Assembly: GCF_013394085.1 (NCBI RefSeq)
Contig: NZ_CP040910.1
Coordinates: forward strand, 1,784,767 to 1,848,766
Source of the DNA: Limosilactobacillus fermentum
GTDB lineage: Bacteria; Bacillota; Bacilli; Lactobacillales; Lactobacillaceae
Reading direction: 5' to 3'
DNA: 64,000 nt
The first letter of the stretch is position 1, and each line of letters starts with the position of its first letter. Of this stretch, positions 8,556 to 16,645 are shown one piece after another. The notes under the pieces were generated by a model. That model did not search any database, was not told where the DNA came from, and saw only the letters and a program-made list of their open reading frames with translations. The translations under genes were made by a program, and so were the position numbers.

Positions 8556-9423
8556 CTTCTTTCTCGTCCTTCCACCAGAGTTTAATTAGGGCTTGGGTGC
8601 CCAAGTCGCCGTGGCCTGAGTCCACCAGCTGTTCGTAGAGTTGTTTTGCGACCTTAGTTGCCGGTAGGTCAATCCCCATGGCGTCCGCCTCTTCTAGGGC
8701 GATGCGCAGGTCCTTTAGGAAGTGCTTAGCAAAGAAGCCGGGCGTGTAATCGTCCTTTAGGATCCGGGGGGCGTAATTGGCGAGGCTCCAATTAGCCGCC
8801 GCCCCACCACCGACCGTGGCGACCACGTCTTGTAAATTGAGGCCCGCCGCCTTGGCGTAAACCAGGGTTTCCACCAGTCCGGTCATCGTGCCGGCCACCA
8901 TGATTTGGTTGGCCATCTTGGCGTGTTGCCCCGCCCCGGCGGTCCCAAAGTAGTGGATATCCTTGCCCAGTTGCAAAAAGACCGGGGTCATGGTTTGGTA
9001 GGCTTCTTGGTCGCCACCAACCATCACGGTCAGGGTCCCTTCCTTGGCCCCCTTATCGCCGCCAGAAACTGGGGCATCTAGGATTCCCACTCCGGCCGGG
9101 GTCTTTTGCTTAAGTTCTCGCTCCAAACTCGGCTTACTGGTGGTCATGTCCACCACGATTTGACCCGGCTGGACAACGCTAAAGATCCCTTTAGGTCCCA
9201 GGTAGGTTTCTTCAACGTCCGCCGGAAAGCCCACCATCACCATCACGGCCTCGCTATTTAAGGTGGCCTCCGCCGGGCTAGCCGCCCAACTAGCCCCCGC
9301 CGCGAGTACCTCCTCGGCGTGGGCTTTGGTCCGGTTGTAAACCGTTACCCGGTTACCAGCCTTCAACAAATTTTTGACAATTCCGGTGCCCATGACCCCA
9401 GTTCCGATAAATCCGATTTTCAT
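8539..9423 (-). CDS. NAD(P)-dependent 3-hydroxyisobutyrate dehydrogenase-family oxidoreductase
   Basis: Cytoplasmic beta-hydroxyacid dehydrogenase (294 aa), a family that includes GarR/GlxR tartronate semialdehyde reductases and 3-hydroxyisobutyrate dehydrogenases. The N-terminal Rossmann motif is GFIGTGVMGTGIVKNL, the substrate loop is DAPVSGGDKGAKEGTLTVM near residue 120, and the catalytic lysine is in GQHAKMANQ near 170. It precedes and overlaps the LacI gene. An operator-like palindrome at 9449-9464 lies upstream. The exact hydroxyacid is unknown; a role in sugar-acid or semialdehyde handling beside sugar kinases is inference. Confidence 0.85.
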   Translation of the reverse strand: MKIGFIGTGVMGTGIVKNLLKAGNRVTVYNRTKAHAEEVLAAGASWAASPAEATLNSEAVMVMVGFPADVEETYLGPKGIFSVVQPGQIVVDMTTSKPSLERELKQKTPAGVGILDAPVSGGDKGAKEGTLTVMVGGDQEAYQTMTPVFLQLGKDIHYFGTAGAGQHAKMANQIMVAGTMTGLVETLVYAKAAGLNLQDVVATVGGGAAANWSLANYAPRILKDDYTPGFFAKHFLKDLRIALEEADAMGIDLPATKVAKQLYEQLVDSGHGDLGTQALIKLWWKDEKEDGKKD

Positions 9424-9448
9424 TTTCTTCGCCTTCCTTTGTTAACAA

Positions 9449-9464
9449 TAGTAACCGGTTTCTT
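9449..9464. promoter_or_regulatory. LacI-family operator-like site
   Basis: TAGTAACCGGTTTCTTA with the AACCGGTT core, just upstream of the dehydrogenase-regulator operon; consistent with autoregulation. Confidence 0.5.
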
Positions 9465-9492
9465 ATTGATTGGAAAGCCATTTTGATGATAA

Positions 9493-9528
9493 ATAAAAAG
9501 CGCACCCCGCTTTAGAGTGCGCCTTAAA
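9493..9528 (-). terminator. Terminator of rbsK (first copy)
   Basis: Minus strand GGCGCAC..GTGCGC followed by TTTTTATTT. Confidence 0.8.
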
Positions 9529-9542
9529 AGTTTGTGCAGTAA

Positions 9543-10463
9543 TTAGTTTTTCAAGGCTTCTTCTACTTGGGCCCGGGTTGGGATCGATGGCATTGCCCCC
9601 ATCCCTTGAACCGTCAAGCTGGAGGCCCGTTGAGCGTAGGTAATGGCGTCCGCCAGGTTTTCCATTGACGGGGTCAGTTGGGAAACCAGACCGCCAATGA
9701 AGGTGTCGCCGGCCGCGGTCGTATCTACCGCCTTAACCTTAAAGGCCGGCACAATCCCGCTCTTGCCGTTGTGGTTGAAGTACGCCCCCCGGCTACCCAG
9801 GGTTACCAAGGTAGTAGCTACCCCTTGGCCCCGGAAGTAGTCCGCCGTCTTGGCCAGGTCAGCCTCATCGTTGATTTCAATTCCGGTTAACAGGGCGCTT
9901 TCGGTTTCGTTAGGGGCGATCACGTCGGTCACCGCCAGCAAGCCCGGTAGAATTTCCTTGGCTGGGGCCGGGTTTAAGATTGTCGTCACCCCGTGTTCCT
10001 TGGCCAGCTTAAAGGCCGCCAGGGTTACTTCTTGCGGAGTTTCGAACTGACTAACCAAAAAGTCGACTTGGTCCCACAGGTCGTCGGTCCGGTCTAACAC
10101 GGCGGTGGTCATCGCCTGGTTGGCCCCCCCGTAAACCATGATGTCGTTTTGGCCGTTTGCGTCTAGGGTCACCAGGGCCGTCCCGGTCCCGTGGCGAACG
10201 TCATTGCCAACAAACTGGGTGTCAACGCCGTCTTCTTGTAGGGCTTCACGCATGAAACGCCCTTCGTTATCGGCGCCCACCATCCCGATGAAGGTCGTCT
10301 GCGCCCCGGAACGAGCAGCGGCCACAGCTTGGTTAGCCCCCTTGCCCCCCGGTGCCGAGCTCTTGTCGGTAGCCGACAGCGTCTCCCCTGGTTCCGGGAA
10401 CCGAGCGACGTGGTAGGTGGTGTCTACGTTAATACTCCCTAAAACGGCGATGCGGTTAGTCAT
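9543..10463 (-). CDS. rbsK: Ribokinase (first copy)
   Basis: PfkB-family kinase (306 aa) making ribose-5-phosphate from ribose and ATP. It carries the N-terminal [11 protein letters not shown] block, the [13 protein letters not shown] substrate/dimer motif near residue 40, and the C-terminal [13 protein letters not shown] catalytic signature with the base Asp near 250. No permease or rbsD adjoins it; it sits alone between two operator-like palindromes upstream and its own terminator. A close paralogue lies at 61677-62594, with markedly different codon choice, so the two copies probably have different histories. Confidence 0.92.
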   Translation of the reverse strand: MTNRIAVLGSINVDTTYHVARFPEPGETLSATDKSSAPGGKGANQAVAAARSGAQTTFIGMVGADNEGRFMREALQEDGVDTQFVGNDVRHGTGTALVTLDANGQNDIMVYGGANQAMTTAVLDRTDDLWDQVDFLVSQFETPQEVTLAAFKLAKEHGVTTILNPAPAKEILPGLLAVTDVIAPNETESALLTGIEINDEADLAKTADYFRGQGVATTLVTLGSRGAYFNHNGKSGIVPAFKVKAVDTTAAGDTFIGGLVSQLTPSMENLADAITYAQRASSLTVQGMGAMPSIPTRAQVEEALKN

Positions 10464-10493
10464 GATTTTCCTCCTCTGGTGCGTTCGTTTTCA

Positions 10494-10555
10494 GTAAATC
10501 GTTTTACGTTACTTGATCGTTTACTAGTATACCGGACTTGTAAACCGGTTACAAG
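10494..10555. promoter_or_regulatory. Two operator-like palindromes ahead of rbsK
   Basis: GTAAATCGTTTTAC at 10494-10507 and CTTGTAAACCGGTTACAAG at 10537-10555. Both have the GTAAA..TTTAC shape of LacI-family operators; the second shares the AACCGGTT core of the sites at 7499 and 9449. Confidence 0.55.
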
Positions 10556-10565
10556 TAAAAGTTGA

Positions 10566-10680
10566 GTGCTAAACAACCTCCTCGGCAGGTCGTATGGCTA
10601 AGCTAGGACGAACGGTTGGTGCGAAACGCACCGTTCTTCGTCCGTACTTAGACACTAGACCTGCGGTTGGTTAGCACGAT
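10566..10680 (+). repeat. R1 palindromic element, copy b
   Basis: Outer arms GTGCTAAACAACC and GGTTGGTTAGCAC pair, although both differ from copy a; the second stem is GCAGGTC with GACCTGC. The inner hairpin GGTGCG-AAA-CGCACC is longer than in copy a. The paired changes are compensatory. Confidence 0.85.
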
Positions 10681-10702
10681 ATCTGTGTAAACTTAGGGAA
10701 TC

Positions 10703-10742
10703 AAAAAAAGGTGACCAAGAAATCACTGATTCCTGTCACCAC
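10703..10742 (-). terminator. Terminator of the terC-trxA unit
   Basis: Minus strand GGTGACAGGAATCAGTG...GGTCACC followed by TTTTTTTG, just after trxA. Confidence 0.75.
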
Positions 10743-10747
10743 TTTTT

Positions 10748-11068
10748 CTATCCCTCACTAAGTTTCCGTTCCAAGTAGTGGGCCAAGCGGTCCTTTGGGT
10801 ACAGTCCCGTCACCTTTTCCTTGGCCTTCCCGTCCCGGAATAAGACCAGGCTCGGAATGCTCATCACCTTGAATTGGGTGGCCGTTTCCTGATCCTCGTC
10901 GATATTAAATTTAACAAACTTAATCCGGTCGCCGTATTCGGCTTCTAGTTGATCCATGACCGGCGCCATCATCTTGCAGGGCCCACACCATGGAGCCCAG
11001 AAGTCGACCACGGTTACCGGACCCTCAACTAGTTGCTTAAAGTTATCTTTGTGTGCCACTTGTGCCAT
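10748..11068 (-). CDS. trxA: Thioredoxin
   Basis: Small cytoplasmic disulfide reductant (106 aa). The active site WCGPCKM is at about residues 28-34 (Cys29 and Cys32), with the cis-proline loop MSIPSLVLF near 72 and the usual FWAPWCGPC lead. It overlaps the 3' end of the TerC gene by 26 bases and is translated with it. A thioredoxin reductase proper is not in the window; the related flavoprotein at 24173 lacks the CxxC motif and should not serve this protein. Several thioredoxins are common in lactobacilli, so this may be one of a set. Confidence 0.95.
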   Translation of the reverse strand: MAQVAHKDNFKQLVEGPVTVVDFWAPWCGPCKMMAPVMDQLEAEYGDRIKFVKFNIDEDQETATQFKVMSIPSLVLFRDGKAKEKVTGLYPKDRLAHYLERKLSEG

Positions 11069-11852
11069 CTTTTTTCCCCCCTACTGACTTGCTTGAAGAA
11101 GCTGGGTGCTTCCCCCGGCGAAGGAAGTGTACCACCCCGGTCAAGGCAAAGACCAGTAAAATGAAAATCCCGAAGAGCCCCGATGGAATTTCGATGTCGA
11201 TTGCCGGGATCGTCAGAAACAGTTTAACGGCGATAACGGCAATTAATACGTAGGCCATGGGCTCCAGTTCCGGAACCTTCCGCATTAAGCGCATGATGAA
11301 TTCGGCGATCCCCCGCATACACAGGATCCCAATCAGGCCCCCGATCAAGACGATCACCGGATTGTTGGAGACGGCAAGGGCGGCTAAGACCGAATCGATG
11401 GAAAAGACGATGTCGGTAAACTCAATCTGCGCCACCACGGCCCAAAAGCGCTTGCGTCCGGTTAGCTTCCCCAGCCGGGAGCTCTTCTTATCCTTGTGTA
11501 GGGAATGCTTGCCAAAGAACTTAACGTGAAAGAAGCGGTAAGCCATATACATTAGGTAGGCCGCCCCGAGGGCCTTGATTTCCCAGAAGTGAATCAAGTA
11601 GGTCCCGATCCCAATCACCAGGAAACGGAACAGATACGAACCCCAGATTCCGTAGAAAAGGGATTCCTCTTGTTCCCTTAGGGTTGGCAAGACCCGGGTT
11701 TGGGCGGCTAAGACGACGGCGTTATCGACGGAGAGCAAACACTCCATCATTACCAAGGACAGGATGATTAACCAGTCCTGTCCGGAGGTTACGACCGCCG
11801 CCCAGTTGTGTAAGTCAAAGAATGGTCCGTAGAGATTCTCAATAAGTGACAA
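11043..11852 (-). CDS. TerC family integral membrane protein
   Basis: Polytopic membrane protein (269 aa, 7-8 helices) of the TerC/YkoY type. TerC proteins are linked to Mn2+ export and metal loading of secreted proteins in Firmicutes. The signature acidic pairs are visible: MECLLSVDNAVVLA near residue 40 and IEFTDIVFSIDSVLAALA near 145, both metal-coordinating in the family. The start is a TTG at 11852; AAGGGAG lies about 13 bases ahead, further than usual. Cotranscription with trxA suggests a link between metal handling and redox, which is inference. Confidence 0.85.
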   Translation of the reverse strand: MSLIENLYGPFFDLHNWAAVVTSGQDWLIILSLVMMECLLSVDNAVVLAAQTRVLPTLREQEESLFYGIWGSYLFRFLVIGIGTYLIHFWEIKALGAAYLMYMAYRFFHVKFFGKHSLHKDKKSSRLGKLTGRKRFWAVVAQIEFTDIVFSIDSVLAALAVSNNPVIVLIGGLIGILCMRGIAEFIMRLMRKVPELEPMAYVLIAVIAVKLFLTIPAIDIEIPSGLFGIFILLVFALTGVVHFLRRGKHPASSSKSVGGKKDGTSGTQR

Positions 11853-11908
11853 TTAATTATGCACACTCCCTTGTATTGTTGATTTGTGACTTGTCTACCC
11901 CTATTCTA

Positions 11909-12799
11909 TCAAAACTGGGGGAAATCGTCAGGGATTTTAGCCACAATCCGTTCCCGTTTTAAAGAAAAGGGGAGCACCAATTCTTGCGCCACCCCGTGCA
12001 AGTACATCCGGGGGGCCGCCACCGTACCGTATAACGGATCGCCCACAATCGGGCAGCCAGCCGCCGCCAAGTGCACCCGTAGCTGGTGGGTCCGCCCGGT
12101 CTCGAGGTTCAACACCACTAGCGCCCGGTCGTCATTGACGGCCAAGGTCCGGTAATGGGTCCGGGCGGGCTGGGCGTTTTTGCCGAAGACCTTGCGCTTA
12201 CGAACGTCGGTCGGGTCCTGTCCTAAGGGAAGGTCCCAAATCCCGCGGGCCGGGTTCGGCACCCCGGCCACCAGGGCCAAGTAGTCACGGTGAATTTCGC
12301 CGGTACTAATCAACCGGTCTAAAATCGGCACCACCACCGGATTTTTGGCCACGATCATCGCCCCGCTGGTTTCTTTGTCCAAGCGGTGAACCATGTAGGC
12401 GGCGTCGTTAGTCCCCTCTAAATAGGCTGCCACCCGGTTCATCAGGGTGCCGACTTCGCCCGCTTGGTTGGGGTGGCTTTTAATTCCGGCCGGCTTGTCG
12501 ACCACCAAGAGGTCCCGGTTTTCGTACAGGACGGTCAACGGTCCCGGATCGGGAAGGTACGATGAATCGGGCGTGCGAAACTCGTCGCCGGAAAAATTAA
12601 GCGTGATCACGTCGCCAGCCGCAACCGTCTTCGACACCGGACGGTAGGAGCCGTTGACTAGGACCTGACGGCGACTGCGCAGGTAGTGGACCAAACGCTT
12701 GGGCAACAGCCACTGGCGCTGCAAAAGGTGCCGTAAGGGCGTTGCCTCTTGATCCACCGGCAGGCGTTCTTCTATTTGCCAGCGATATTCCATCATCAT
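11909..12799 (-). CDS. RluA/RluD family 23S rRNA pseudouridine synthase
   Basis: RNA-modifying enzyme (296 aa) converting uridine to pseudouridine in rRNA or tRNA. An N-terminal S4-like stretch (RSRRQVLVNGSYRPVSKTV, about 40-60) precedes the catalytic block HRLDKETSGAMIVAK, whose Asp is the nucleophile, and the C-terminal TGRTHQLRVHLAAAGCPIVG. Start ATG follows AAGGGGGAA. The target uridine is not predictable; RluD-type (positions 1911/1915/1917) and RluA-type enzymes share these motifs. Divergent from the corA gene. Confidence 0.9.
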   Translation of the reverse strand: MMMEYRWQIEERLPVDQEATPLRHLLQRQWLLPKRLVHYLRSRRQVLVNGSYRPVSKTVAAGDVITLNFSGDEFRTPDSSYLPDPGPLTVLYENRDLLVVDKPAGIKSHPNQAGEVGTLMNRVAAYLEGTNDAAYMVHRLDKETSGAMIVAKNPVVVPILDRLISTGEIHRDYLALVAGVPNPARGIWDLPLGQDPTDVRKRKVFGKNAQPARTHYRTLAVNDDRALVVLNLETGRTHQLRVHLAAAGCPIVGDPLYGTVAAPRMYLHGVAQELVLPFSLKRERIVAKIPDDFPQF

Positions 12800-12885
12800 T
12801 CCCCCTTTGTGACTATTGTAACCTAGACCAAGGGATTGGCAAACTGGTGTATAATGGGGAAAGCTAAGAAAGAGGGGTGTGCAAT

Positions 12886-13806
12886 GTGTTAAGTTCCGTT
12901 AAGTTTAATGACCACAGTTACTGGGTGTCGGTCTTTGAGCCCCTCCCCCACGAACGCGATGAGCTCTTTGAAAAATACGAAGTGACGAGTGATCTGCTTG
13001 ACTACGCCATCGACCCCTACGAAAAGGCCCGGATTGAAATCGATCGTGACGCCGGGATCACCCTGCTCATCTTTGACGTCTACATCCCCAACCACGAGGA
13101 ATCAGCCCCCCAAACCGCCCCGGTCGGGATCATGCTGACCGAAAACAACGTCTTGACCTTTACCAACGCCCACACTAACTTCGTTAACGGTTTAATTGCC
13201 GAACAACTCAAGCGCCTCCAGGCTCACGGCGACATCGACACCCGCTACGACTTTATCTTGCCGATCCTCTACCGGCTGTCAACGGCCTACTTTCCCCCGA
13301 TTCGGCGGGCCGACCAGCAACGCCAAAAGATCCAAAATAACTTGCGGCGCCGGACCGAACGCTCGGCGATCACCGAGTTTATGGAACTAGAAACCGGGTT
13401 GGTCTACATCTTGACCTCCCTGCAGGGCAACGTTTCTTTGCTCCAGGAATTCAAGCGCCGCTTCGGTTACCGGATGAGCGTCGACCAGCAATCCGACCTG
13501 GACGACGTTATCATCGAAGCCCAGCAGGGGTTGGAAATGGCCCAGATGACCTCGGACGTGACCGGCCGGGTCTCCGACGCCTACAGCAAGGTGCTGGATT
13601 CCAACCTGAACCAAACGATGAAGTTTTTGACCGTCTACTCAATTATCTTATCGATCCCGCCGATCGTCTCTGGTTTTTACGGGGAAAACGTCAAGTCCCT
13701 CCCCTTTGCCAACAACGACTTTGCTTGGCAAATCACCATCATCATTACCCTGATCATGGTCGCCATTTCGATTTGGCTGATCTTTAACAAACGGTGGTGG
13801 CGTTAA
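12886..13806 (+). CDS. CorA family divalent cation transporter with GEN instead of GMN
   Basis: Membrane Mg2+/metal channel family protein (306 aa): long cytoplasmic N-terminal region, then two C-terminal helices (about 240-262 and 278-298) and a basic tail KRWWR. The family's GMN signature at the pore mouth is replaced: the sequence reads GFYGENVKSLP, so Met is Glu. GMN changes usually abolish Mg2+ transport in studied CorA proteins, so ion choice or function may differ. The start is GTG 12886 rather than GTG 12877, because AGAGGGG (12871-12877) is then 8 bases away. Confidence 0.85.
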   Translation: MLSSVKFNDHSYWVSVFEPLPHERDELFEKYEVTSDLLDYAIDPYEKARIEIDRDAGITLLIFDVYIPNHEESAPQTAPVGIMLTENNVLTFTNAHTNFVNGLIAEQLKRLQAHGDIDTRYDFILPILYRLSTAYFPPIRRADQQRQKIQNNLRRRTERSAITEFMELETGLVYILTSLQGNVSLLQEFKRRFGYRMSVDQQSDLDDVIIEAQQGLEMAQMTSDVTGRVSDAYSKVLDSNLNQTMKFLTVYSIILSIPPIVSGFYGENVKSLPFANNDFAWQITIIITLIMVAISIWLIFNKRWWR

Positions 13807-13898
13807 TTTTCGGAAAATAACGATGATTAAGTTTCCATAAGATTGTATCGTTCGCTTTTAAGTGGTAAGATACTGGTATCAAATTTAGAAAACGTAAG

Positions 13899-13967
13899 TG
13901 CCTATATAATCGCCGTAATATGGTCGGCAAGTCTCTACCTTCAGCCGCAAACTGAAGACTATAAGCA
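13899..13967 (+). promoter_or_regulatory. Guanine-class purine riboswitch
   Basis: P1 is TGCCTATA / TATAAGCA with one C-A mismatch; conserved TATAATCG and ATATGG loop, GCCG/CGGC P2, J2/3 AAGTCTCTACC (T to C at the flipped-out position), and P3 TTCAG / CTGAA. The specificity base is C (GACTAT), as in xpt, so guanine or hypoxanthine rather than adenine. It precedes a terminator and the permease gene. Confidence 0.93.
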
Positions 13968-13973
13968 AAAGTG

Positions 13974-14003
13974 AGTGGGCTTTTGTGGGTCCACTTTTTT
14001 TAT
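13974..14003 (+). terminator. Riboswitch expression-platform terminator
   Basis: AGTGGGC..GGTCCACT followed by TTTTTTT, seven bases after the aptamer. Ligand binding would be expected to favour this hairpin and shut off the permease. Confidence 0.85.
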
Positions 14004-14028
14004 TTAGGTACCTGCGGGGAGGAATCTT

Positions 14029-15360
14029 TTGAAACTTTCACCGTCAATTTCCGCTGAACAACGCCTGGAGGGGCAAGCAACCACCTTCTGGCGCCACCTT
14101 ATCCTAGGTTTCCAACACCTGTTAGCCATGTACTCCGGTGACGTCTTAGTGCCGTTGTTGATCGGGAACTACCTGCACTTTAACGCCGCCCAGATGACCT
14201 ACCTGTTTTCCATCGACATCTTCATGTGCGGGATCGCTACCTTACTCCAGTTAAAACGGACCGCTTTAACTGGGATCGCCCTACCGGTGGTCCTGGGCTG
14301 CGCCGTCCAGGCCGTCGCCCCCTTGGAATCAATCGGCGGCAAGCTCGGGATCGGCTACATGTACGGCGCCATTATTTGCTCGGGGTTGTTTATCTTCTTG
14401 ATTGCCGGCGTCTTTGCCAAGCTCAAGAAGCTCTTCCCACCGGTGGTGACCGGGTCCTTGATCACGATCATCGGTTTCACCCTGGTACCGGTCGGTTTTC
14501 AAAACCTCGGTGGTGGGGATGCCACGGCGAAGAGCTTTGGTGCCCCTAGCAACCTCTTAATCGGGATCGTTACGATCATCATCATCGTCATGATCAACCG
14601 CTTTGCCAAGGGCTTTTTAAAGTCGATCGCTATTCTGCTGGGGATCTTACTGGGGTCCTTATTTGCCGGCGTCTTGGGGATGGTTTCTTTAAGCACCGTC
14701 GCCAGCGCCGCTTGGTTCCACGCCCCACAGTTCTTCTACTTCGCCACCCCACAATTTAACTCCAGCGCCATCGTTACCATGATGCTCGTCGCCTTAACCA
14801 CGATGATCGAATCAACTGGGGTCTACTTTGCCTTAAGTGACGCCACCGACACCAAGATCACCAGCAAGGATATGGCCCGTGGATACCGGGCCGAAGGGAT
14901 TGCCGCCATGCTGGGGGGGCTGTTTAACACCTTCCCGTACTCGACTTTCTCGCAAAACGTCGGGGTGCTCAAGATGTCCGGGGTCAAAACCAAGAAGCCG
15001 GTTTACTACGCCGCCTTCCTTTTGATCTTGCTGGGCTTATTGCCAAAGGCCGGCGCCCTTGCCACCATCATTCCCACGCCCGTTTTAGGGGGCACGATGA
15101 TCGTCATGTTCGGGATGGTCGGGGTCCAGGGGATCCAAATCCTGCACAAGGTCGACTTTGCTAAGGGTTCCAACCTCTTGGTGGCCTCCCTGTCCGTGGG
15201 GTTAGGCCTCGGGGTCACCGTCTACCCGCAAATCTTTCAACAACTGCCCACCGAAGCCCAAATCATCTTGGGTAACGGGGTGGTTGTCGGTTCGGCCTGC
15301 GCCGTTATCTTAAACCTAATTTTGAACTACCAAGACTTCTTCAAAAAGGAAGCCAAGTAA
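14029..15360 (+). CDS. pbuX: NCS2 family xanthine/purine permease
   Basis: Polytopic purine importer (443 aa, about 12-14 helices). The family blocks GFQHLLAMYSGDVLVPLLIG near the N-terminus, the SIGVYFALSD-like MIESTGVYFALSD near 265 and the TFPYSTFSQNVGVLKMSGVKTKKP block are typical of the PbuX xanthine branch rather than uracil permeases. Start TTG at 14029 is fixed by GGGGAGG at 14016-14022. In many Firmicutes pbuX follows xpt; here it stands alone under its own guanine riboswitch, so purine uptake is switched off when guanine is plentiful. Confidence 0.92.
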   Translation: MKLSPSISAEQRLEGQATTFWRHLILGFQHLLAMYSGDVLVPLLIGNYLHFNAAQMTYLFSIDIFMCGIATLLQLKRTALTGIALPVVLGCAVQAVAPLESIGGKLGIGYMYGAIICSGLFIFLIAGVFAKLKKLFPPVVTGSLITIIGFTLVPVGFQNLGGGDATAKSFGAPSNLLIGIVTIIIIVMINRFAKGFLKSIAILLGILLGSLFAGVLGMVSLSTVASAAWFHAPQFFYFATPQFNSSAIVTMMLVALTTMIESTGVYFALSDATDTKITSKDMARGYRAEGIAAMLGGLFNTFPYSTFSQNVGVLKMSGVKTKKPVYYAAFLLILLGLLPKAGALATIIPTPVLGGTMIVMFGMVGVQGIQILHKVDFAKGSNLLVASLSVGLGLGVTVYPQIFQQLPTEAQIILGNGVVVGSACAVILNLILNYQDFFKKEAK

Positions 15361-15391
15361 AAAAAGGACCCGCGTCGGCGGGTCCTTTTTT
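15361..15391. terminator. Terminator between pbuX and SDR gene
   Basis: AAAAAGGACCCGC / GCGGGTCCTTTTTT, tight loop GTCG; works for both convergent genes. Confidence 0.9.
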
Positions 15392-16247
15392 ACTTAGCCA
15401 GCAATTCCTTGATGCTAGCAACTAACGTCGGCAACGGGTGACCGAGGACGGTGGCCAAGTCATCGCTTGTCACATCCAAGTCCCCCGCCTCGTGCGGTTC
15501 TTCAAAGGAGGCGATCATGGTTGCCATCGCCTCGTCCATACCACTCTTTACCAAAGCGGCTTCATAAGCTTCCCGGCTTAGTTTAGCCACTTCTACCTCC
15601 TTACCCAGGGCTTCTTTTAAGGCGTCCCCGAGTTCTTCGTAGCTGATTGGTTGACCGCCAAATTCGTAAACTTCCTTTGGCTGGTCACTCACCAGCACCT
15701 TAGCGGCGGCGGTGGCGTAAAGGGCTTCCGGTGCCCAAGCTGCCTTACCAGTGGTCCAGTAAATGGCCGCTTGCCCCTCCTTGCCAGCCGTCAGGAAGCT
15801 GGCGTCGTTTTCCAGGTACCAGTTATCACGCAAGAAAGCGTGGGCGAGCCCGGCTTCCTTTATGGCCGCTTCAGTCACCTGGTGATCGTGGGCCAAAGGA
15901 GCCTTAGCTTGGTCCGCCTGCGGGTAGCTAGTGTAGGCAACCAAGGAAACGCCGGCTTCCTTCGCAGCGGCAACCACGTTTAAGTGTTGCGTCTCCCGGG
16001 AAACTGGCCCCCCTGGTTGTGAGGAAATAAAGAGTAAACGATCAATGCCTGCCAAGGCACTGGTCATCCCCGCTTGGTCGGCGTAGTCACCCTGGCGAAT
16101 TTCAATTCCCGCCGGCAATAGCTCTCGCCCCTTGGCAACGTCGCGTACGATCGCTACCACTTGATCCTTACCAACTAAATCAACCAATTGTTCAACGGCC
16201 ACCCGACCAAAACGTCCGGTTGCTGCGGTTACTGCATACTTCATCAT
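15390..16247 (-). CDS. NmrA/QOR2-type NAD(P)-binding SDR protein
   Basis: Atypical short-chain dehydrogenase (285 aa) with N-terminal Rossmann motif VTAATGRFGRVAVEQLV, then VRDVAKGRELLPAGIEIRQGDY and LLFISSQPGG, as in NADPH:quinone reductase QOR2 (YtfG) and NmrA-like sensors. It probably binds NADPH and either reduces quinones/aldehydes or senses redox. Start ATG at 16247 follows AAGGAGGAAG. Monocistronic. Substrate not predictable. Confidence 0.85.
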   Translation of the reverse strand: MMKYAVTAATGRFGRVAVEQLVDLVGKDQVVAIVRDVAKGRELLPAGIEIRQGDYADQAGMTSALAGIDRLLFISSQPGGPVSRETQHLNVVAAAKEAGVSLVAYTSYPQADQAKAPLAHDHQVTEAAIKEAGLAHAFLRDNWYLENDASFLTAGKEGQAAIYWTTGKAAWAPEALYATAAAKVLVSDQPKEVYEFGGQPISYEELGDALKEALGKEVEVAKLSREAYEAALVKSGMDEAMATMIASFEEPHEAGDLDVTSDDLATVLGHPLPTLVASIKELLAK

Positions 16248-16335
16248 TTACTTCCTCCTTCGGTTCATATCTGTTACTTTTTAAATTACAACATTGATTG
16301 TAACATATGTTATTTTATTATCAACAACTATGGCC

Positions 16336-16380
16336 GAAAAAAGAGGTTAGAAGAAAACAAGGTTTTCTTCCAGCCTCTTG
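16336..16380 (-). terminator. Terminator of the histidine phosphatase transcript
   Basis: Minus strand AAGAGGCTGGAAGAAAA / TTTTCTTCTAACCTCTT followed by TTTTTTC. It lies beyond two R1 copies, so these would be transcribed into the 3' UTR. Confidence 0.65.
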
Positions 16381-16403
16381 CTGTATGTCCGAATATTAGA
16401 CAG

Positions 16404-16518
16404 AAAACGTGGTCAATAACCGCAAGCCTAGTGGCTAAGTACGGGCAAAGAACGGTACTGGCGCACCAACCATTTGCCCTAGCTTAGTCATAAGGCTCGT
16501 CGAGAAGGCTAGTCGCAC
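16404..16518 (-). repeat. R1 palindromic element, copy c
   Basis: Read leftward: GTGCGACTAGCC ... GGTTATTGACCACG, second stem CGAGCC with GGCTTG, inner stem GGGCAAATGGTTGGTGC / GCACCGTTCTTTGCCC-like. Preceded by CGAATATTAGACAGAAAACG, also found next to the copy at 37002. Confidence 0.85.
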
Positions 16519-16524
16519 TCCCTG

Positions 16525-16637
16525 ATAACGTGCTCCCAACCACAGGCCTAGTGGCTAAGTCTGGCCACAGAACACCGCTGACGCGCTAACCTGTGCCCGA
16601 ACCTTACCAACGGCCTGTCGAGGAGGTTGGGTCGCAC
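16525..16637 (-). repeat. R1 palindromic element, copy d
   Basis: Read leftward from just after the phosphatase stop: GTGCGACCCAACC ... GGTTGGGAGCACGTTAT; second stem ACAGGCC / GGCCTGT; inner hairpin CACAGGTTAGCGCG / CAGCGGTGTTCTGTG. Tandem with copy c, same orientation. Confidence 0.85.
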
Positions 16638-16645
16638 TTCCTTTT

